Below are positions 44,205 to 47,024 of a DNA stretch of 47,024 nucleotides, one piece after another. A model generated the notes under the pieces. It saw only the letters and a program-made list of their open reading frames with translations. It was not told the DNA's origin and ran no database searches. Source of the DNA: Dehalococcoidia bacterium (lineage in GTDB: Bacteria > Chloroflexota > Dehalococcoidia > DSTF01 > WHTK01); assembly GCA_035574915.1 (NCBI GenBank), contig DATLYJ010000087.1, positions 1 through 47,024 of the forward strand, given 5' to 3'. Within the stretch, counting starts at the first letter, position 1. Every line of letters starts with the position of its first letter. The position numbers were made by a program, and so were the translations under genes.

Positions 44205-45635
44205 ATGACGGTCGGCGACTGGCGCGGCAAGAAGGTTACGGTGATCGGCCTCGGCATCGAGGGCGAGGACATGGTGCGCTTTTTCGCGGCCCGCGGCGCC
44301 ACGGTCACGGCGAGCGACGCCAAGACTCGCGAGGCTCTCGGGGCGCGCGTCGAGGCCCTGGAGCGCCTTGGCGCCCGGCTCGCCCTCGGCCGTAACGACC
44401 CGGCCGATGTCGCCGGCGCCGACCTCGTCTGCGTCTCTCAGGGTGTTCCCCTCTCGAACCCGGCTGTCCAGGCCGCCAGGGCCGCTGGCACGCCCGTCGA
44501 GTCGATGACCAGCCTCTTCATGCGCTGGTGGCCCGGACCAATCGCCGGTATCACCGGCAGTTCGGGCAAGACCACCACCACTTCGCTCGTAGACGCGATC
44601 TTCACAGCAGCCGGCGTGCCGCACAGCCTAGGAGGCAACATTGGCGTGGGCCTTCTGTCGCTGCTCGACTCCTTACCACCAGGCGAGGGAGGACGGCTCC
44701 CGGAAGGTGCCGGGGCAGCCGGCCAGGAAGGCGCCCGGCGCTGGGCCGTCCTTGAGATCAGCCACAGCCAACTCACGCTCGTCCGTCGTAGTCCGGACAT
44801 TGCCGCTCTCCTCAACGTCACGCCGAACCACCTGGACCAGTTCACCTGGGAGGAGTACGTCGAGCTCAAGAGCCGCATCTTCTCCTTCCAGGGCCCGGAC
44901 GACACCTGCGTCTTCAACGCCGAAGACCCTGTCTCGGCCGATCTGCGGCGCCGCTGCCCTTCGCGTCAGGTCCTCTTCGGGATCGAAGCCGACCATCGCG
45001 GCGAAGGCGCCTTCGTCTCGGACGGCACGCTGATGTTGCGCCGCAATGGCGTCATCGAGCGCCTGTTCCCAGTCGAAAGCATCCTGCTGCGCGGCCGCCA
45101 CAACGTCGCAAACGTCGCCGCCGCGGCCGCGTTCGCCGCGGCCTGCGGCATCGAGTCCGGGCCGATCGTCGACGCCGTCCGCTCCTTCCGCGCGCCACCT
45201 CACCGCATCGAGTTCGTGGCGGAGGTCGACGGCGTCCGCTACTACAACGACAGCATCGCCACGACGCCGGAACGTACGCTCGCGGCGCTGCGTTCCTTCG
45301 AGGAGCCGGTTGTCCTGCTGTTGGGAGGCCGCGAGAAGCATCTCCCCCTGGAGGAGCTGGCTAGCGTCGCGGCAGTCCGTTGCCGGGCCATCGTCTGCTT
45401 CGGCGAAGCGCGCGACATCCTGGCTGCCGCGGTGGAGGGACACGGCAGGCCCGTAGAGCGCGTCGGGCAACTCCCCGAAGCGGTCGAGGCGGCCCGCCGC
45501 TACGCCAGGGCCGGAGACGTCGTCCTCCTGTCACCCGCCTGCACGAGCTTCGATGCCTACCCGAACTTTGAGCGCCGCGGCGAGCACTTCCGCGAGCTGG
45601 TCGGGGCGCTGGCGGCGCCGGGGGTGCGGCCGTGA
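44205..45635 (+). CDS. murD: UDP-MurNAc-L-alanine:D-glutamate ligase MurD
   Basis: MurD adds D-Glu to UDP-MurNAc-L-Ala. ATG 44205 begins one base after the mraY stop and gives 476 residues; the frame runs further upstream inside mraY but without support. N-terminal Rossmann motif VTVIGLGIEGEDMVRFF, ATP loop GITGSSGKTTTTSLVDAIF, EISHSQLTLV, LNVTPNHLDQF, and the C-terminal YYNDSIATTPERTLAALRSF and LLLGGREKHLPLEEL are standard. A Gly/Pro-rich insert (about 158-182) is slightly longer than usual. It overlaps ftsW by four bases. Confidence 0.96.
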   Translation: MTVGDWRGKKVTVIGLGIEGEDMVRFFAARGATVTASDAKTREALGARVEALERLGARLALGRNDPADVAGADLVCVSQGVPLSNPAVQAARAAGTPVESMTSLFMRWWPGPIAGITGSSGKTTTTSLVDAIFTAAGVPHSLGGNIGVGLLSLLDSLPPGEGGRLPEGAGAAGQEGARRWAVLEISHSQLTLVRRSPDIAALLNVTPNHLDQFTWEEYVELKSRIFSFQGPDDTCVFNAEDPVSADLRRRCPSRQVLFGIEADHRGEGAFVSDGTLMLRRNGVIERLFPVESILLRGRHNVANVAAAAAFAAACGIESGPIVDAVRSFRAPPHRIEFVAEVDGVRYYNDSIATTPERTLAALRSFEEPVVLLLGGREKHLPLEELASVAAVRCRAIVCFGEARDILAAAVEGHGRPVERVGQLPEAVEAARRYARAGDVVLLSPACTSFDAYPNFERRGEHFRELVGALAAPGVRP

Positions 45636-46819
45636 AGGTAACGCAGACCAGCCGCCTCAGGCCCGGCAAGCCGGACCGGGCCATCTTCGTGACCTCCCTG
45701 GCGCTGGTCGTGGTCGGCCTCGTATTCGTCTACAGCGCCAGCTTCGCCGTGGCCCTCTCCGCGTTCGGCGACATCAACTACTTCATCGTGCGTCAGACCT
45801 TCGCCGCGCTGGTGGGCCTTGCGCTCATGCTCGCGCTGATGCGCATCGACTACCACAGGCTGCGCCTTGCCAGCCCGGCGCTGATGCTGGTCGCGGTCCT
45901 GAGTCTCGCCGCCGTCCTCGTCGTCGGTGACGACAACTATGGGGCCCGCCGCTGGATATCCCTCGGCTCGCTTCCCCCGTTCCAGCCGAGCGAATTCGCC
46001 AAGCTGGCCATCATCGTCTACATCTCGGCCTGGCTGGCTTCGCGCGGCAGCCAGGTGAAGACCTTCGCCCTTGGCTTCGTGCCCTTCATCTTCATGGTCG
46101 GCGTTGTGGCGGCGCTGATCATTCTCGAGCCTGACACCGGCACCGCGACGATCGTCATCTTGACGACTGTGACGCTCTTCTTCATCGCCGGCGCCTCGAT
46201 TACGCACCTGTTCGCCCTGCTGGGTATCGGCGGAGTGACGGCGACGGTCCTCGTGTTCGCCCACAGCTACCGATTCGACCGCATCCTCTCGTTCGTCGCC
46301 GCAGAGGACGACCCCTCCGGCCTCGGCTTCCAGGTCATACAGCTGCTGATCGCGCTGGGCAGCGGCGGTGTGCACGGGCTGGGGCTAGGCGTCAGCCGCC
46401 AGAAGTTCTTCTACATCCCCGGCGCGCATACGGACGGCATCTTCGCGATAATCGGGGAAGAGGCTGGCTTCATCGGCGCCATGATGGTCATCTCGCTCTT
46501 CGCATATCTCTGCTACAGGGGGTTCCGCGTGGCGCTCAACGCCCGCGACGACTTCGGCGCCTACCTCGCGTTGGGCATCGTCGCCTGGATCGCCTTCCAG
46601 GCGCTCGTGAACATCGGCGGCGTTACGCGCTCCATCCCGCTCACCGGCATTCCGCTGCCCTTCATCAGCTACGGTGGCTCCGCCCTGATCGTGAACATGG
46701 CCGCCATCGGCGTCCTGCTGAGCGTGTCGCGCTACGGCAAGGACCAGGCCTACATCGAGCGGAATCGCCGGCAGCGCGGTCCCGCCACCGGAAAGTCCAA
46801 GGCGGTGGCCCCCGCATGA
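45632..46819 (+). CDS. ftsW: Peptidoglycan polymerase FtsW (SEDS family)
   Basis: FtsW is the septal glycosyltransferase that works with FtsI. The 395-residue protein has about ten helices, VFVYSASFAVAL in the first, GARRWISLGSLPPFQPSEFA in the large loop region, ILEPDTGTATIV with the catalytic-site Asp region, FFYIPGAHTDGIFAIIGEE, and GIPLPFISYGGSALIVNM. GTG 45632 overlaps the murD stop. RodA is the alternative family member, but the location among murD and murG favours FtsW. Confidence 0.94.
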   Translation: MKVTQTSRLRPGKPDRAIFVTSLALVVVGLVFVYSASFAVALSAFGDINYFIVRQTFAALVGLALMLALMRIDYHRLRLASPALMLVAVLSLAAVLVVGDDNYGARRWISLGSLPPFQPSEFAKLAIIVYISAWLASRGSQVKTFALGFVPFIFMVGVVAALIILEPDTGTATIVILTTVTLFFIAGASITHLFALLGIGGVTATVLVFAHSYRFDRILSFVAAEDDPSGLGFQVIQLLIALGSGGVHGLGLGVSRQKFFYIPGAHTDGIFAIIGEEAGFIGAMMVISLFAYLCYRGFRVALNARDDFGAYLALGIVAWIAFQALVNIGGVTRSIPLTGIPLPFISYGGSALIVNMAAIGVLLSVSRYGKDQAYIERNRRQRGPATGKSKAVAPA

Positions 46820-47024
46820 GGGTGGTCTTCTGCGGCGGTGGTACAGGGGGCCACGTGTACCCGGCCCTGACGGTTGCGCGCGCCCTGATGCAGCGCTGGC
46901 CGGTCACCATCCTGTACGTGGGCGTCCGCGGCAAGATCGATCAGGAGCTCGTGGCCCGCGAAGGCATCGACTTCAAGGCCGTGACCGCCCGCCCCCTGCG
47001 CACCGGCACGCTGCCGGGCACCGC
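46816..47024 (+). CDS. murG: MurG glycosyltransferase, N-terminal part
   Basis: MurG adds GlcNAc to lipid I to give lipid II. The 69 visible codons, cut by the window end, start at ATG 46816 overlapping the ftsW stop (ATGA). VVFCGGGTGGHVYPALTVAR is the family's glycine-rich lipid-phosphate loop, and VGVRGKIDQELVAREGIDF follows as expected. The cluster presumably continues with murC or ftsQ beyond the window. Confidence 0.95.
   Translation, partial: MRVVFCGGGTGGHVYPALTVARALMQRWPVTILYVGVRGKIDQELVAREGIDFKAVTARPLRTGTLPGT

Noticed and set aside
42668-44323. A 551-codon minus-strand frame across murF and mraY
   Set aside because: Shadow frame with His/Gly/Asp-rich low-complexity translation. The plus strand encodes conserved Mur proteins with overlapping stops and starts.

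Overview
The window is GC-rich chromosomal DNA (third codon positions are overwhelmingly G or C) densely packed with bacterial housekeeping genes. I see no rRNA, tRNA, CRISPR array, insertion sequence or phage gene. The gene set and order (rplU-rpmA, rpsB-tsf-frr-uppS-cdsA-dxr-rseP-ispG, a nickel superoxide dismutase with its own maturation peptidase, an Eis-type acetyltransferase, a short EF-Ts, a four-domain S1) suggest a member of the Chloroflexota, probably near the Dehalococcoidia. That assignment is inference, not proof. Unlike Dehalococcoides, this organism carries a dcw cell-wall cluster.

Layout. 1-563: tail of L21, then L27 and L31. 793-4534 (+): a complete polar amino-acid ABC importer (ATPase, binding lipoprotein, two permeases) followed by a cupredoxin lipoprotein. 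4750-9437 (-): a lipoprotein, a HAD protein, a GNAT acetyltransferase, then hisH, a 2TM-domain membrane protein, hisA and hisF. 9743-11809 (+): NAD-dependent DNA ligase. 11823-13898: a tiny zinc-ribbon gene diverging from a trehalose-6-phosphate synthase-like gene, with clustered inverted repeats between them. 13906-23893 (-): PRC-barrel protein, polytopic membrane protein, ClpC, ribosomal protein S1, TilS, HAD phosphatase and alpha/beta hydrolase. 24260-31881 (+): translation and isoprenoid/envelope genes from rpsB to ispG. 31979-34388: Eis-like acetyltransferase (-) diverging from sodN-sodX (+). 34463-38005 (-): MogA, a secreted unknown protein, an orphan NuoB and a GT-C glycosyltransferase. 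38208-47024 (+): mraZ-rsmH-ftsL-ftsI-murF-mraY-murD-ftsW-murG, with murG cut by the window end.

The most notable signals are non-coding or embedded in genes. Several transcription units start with a TANNNT -10 box exactly 6 nt before the start codon (ligA, eis, tilS, mogA), implying leaderless transcripts, and a related extended -10 (TGnTANANT) precedes hisH, rpsA and rpsB. A four- to five-copy GTGG repeat with a 10-bp period overlaps a TTGACA promoter ahead of mraZ and is almost certainly the MraZ operator. A perfect 19-bp inverted repeat with a 4-nt loop lies inside the ftsL coding sequence. RseP carries two LysM-like repeats between its PDZ region and its last membrane helices. MraY departs from the family at several highly conserved active-site positions, and murE is missing from the cell-wall cluster. 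A perfect 9-bp hairpin separates sodN from its peptidase gene.

Functions fit a free-living, oxygen-exposed bacterium with a peptidoglycan wall, MEP isoprenoid synthesis feeding undecaprenyl phosphate, histidine synthesis, and stress functions (Ni-SOD, ClpC, trehalose synthase).
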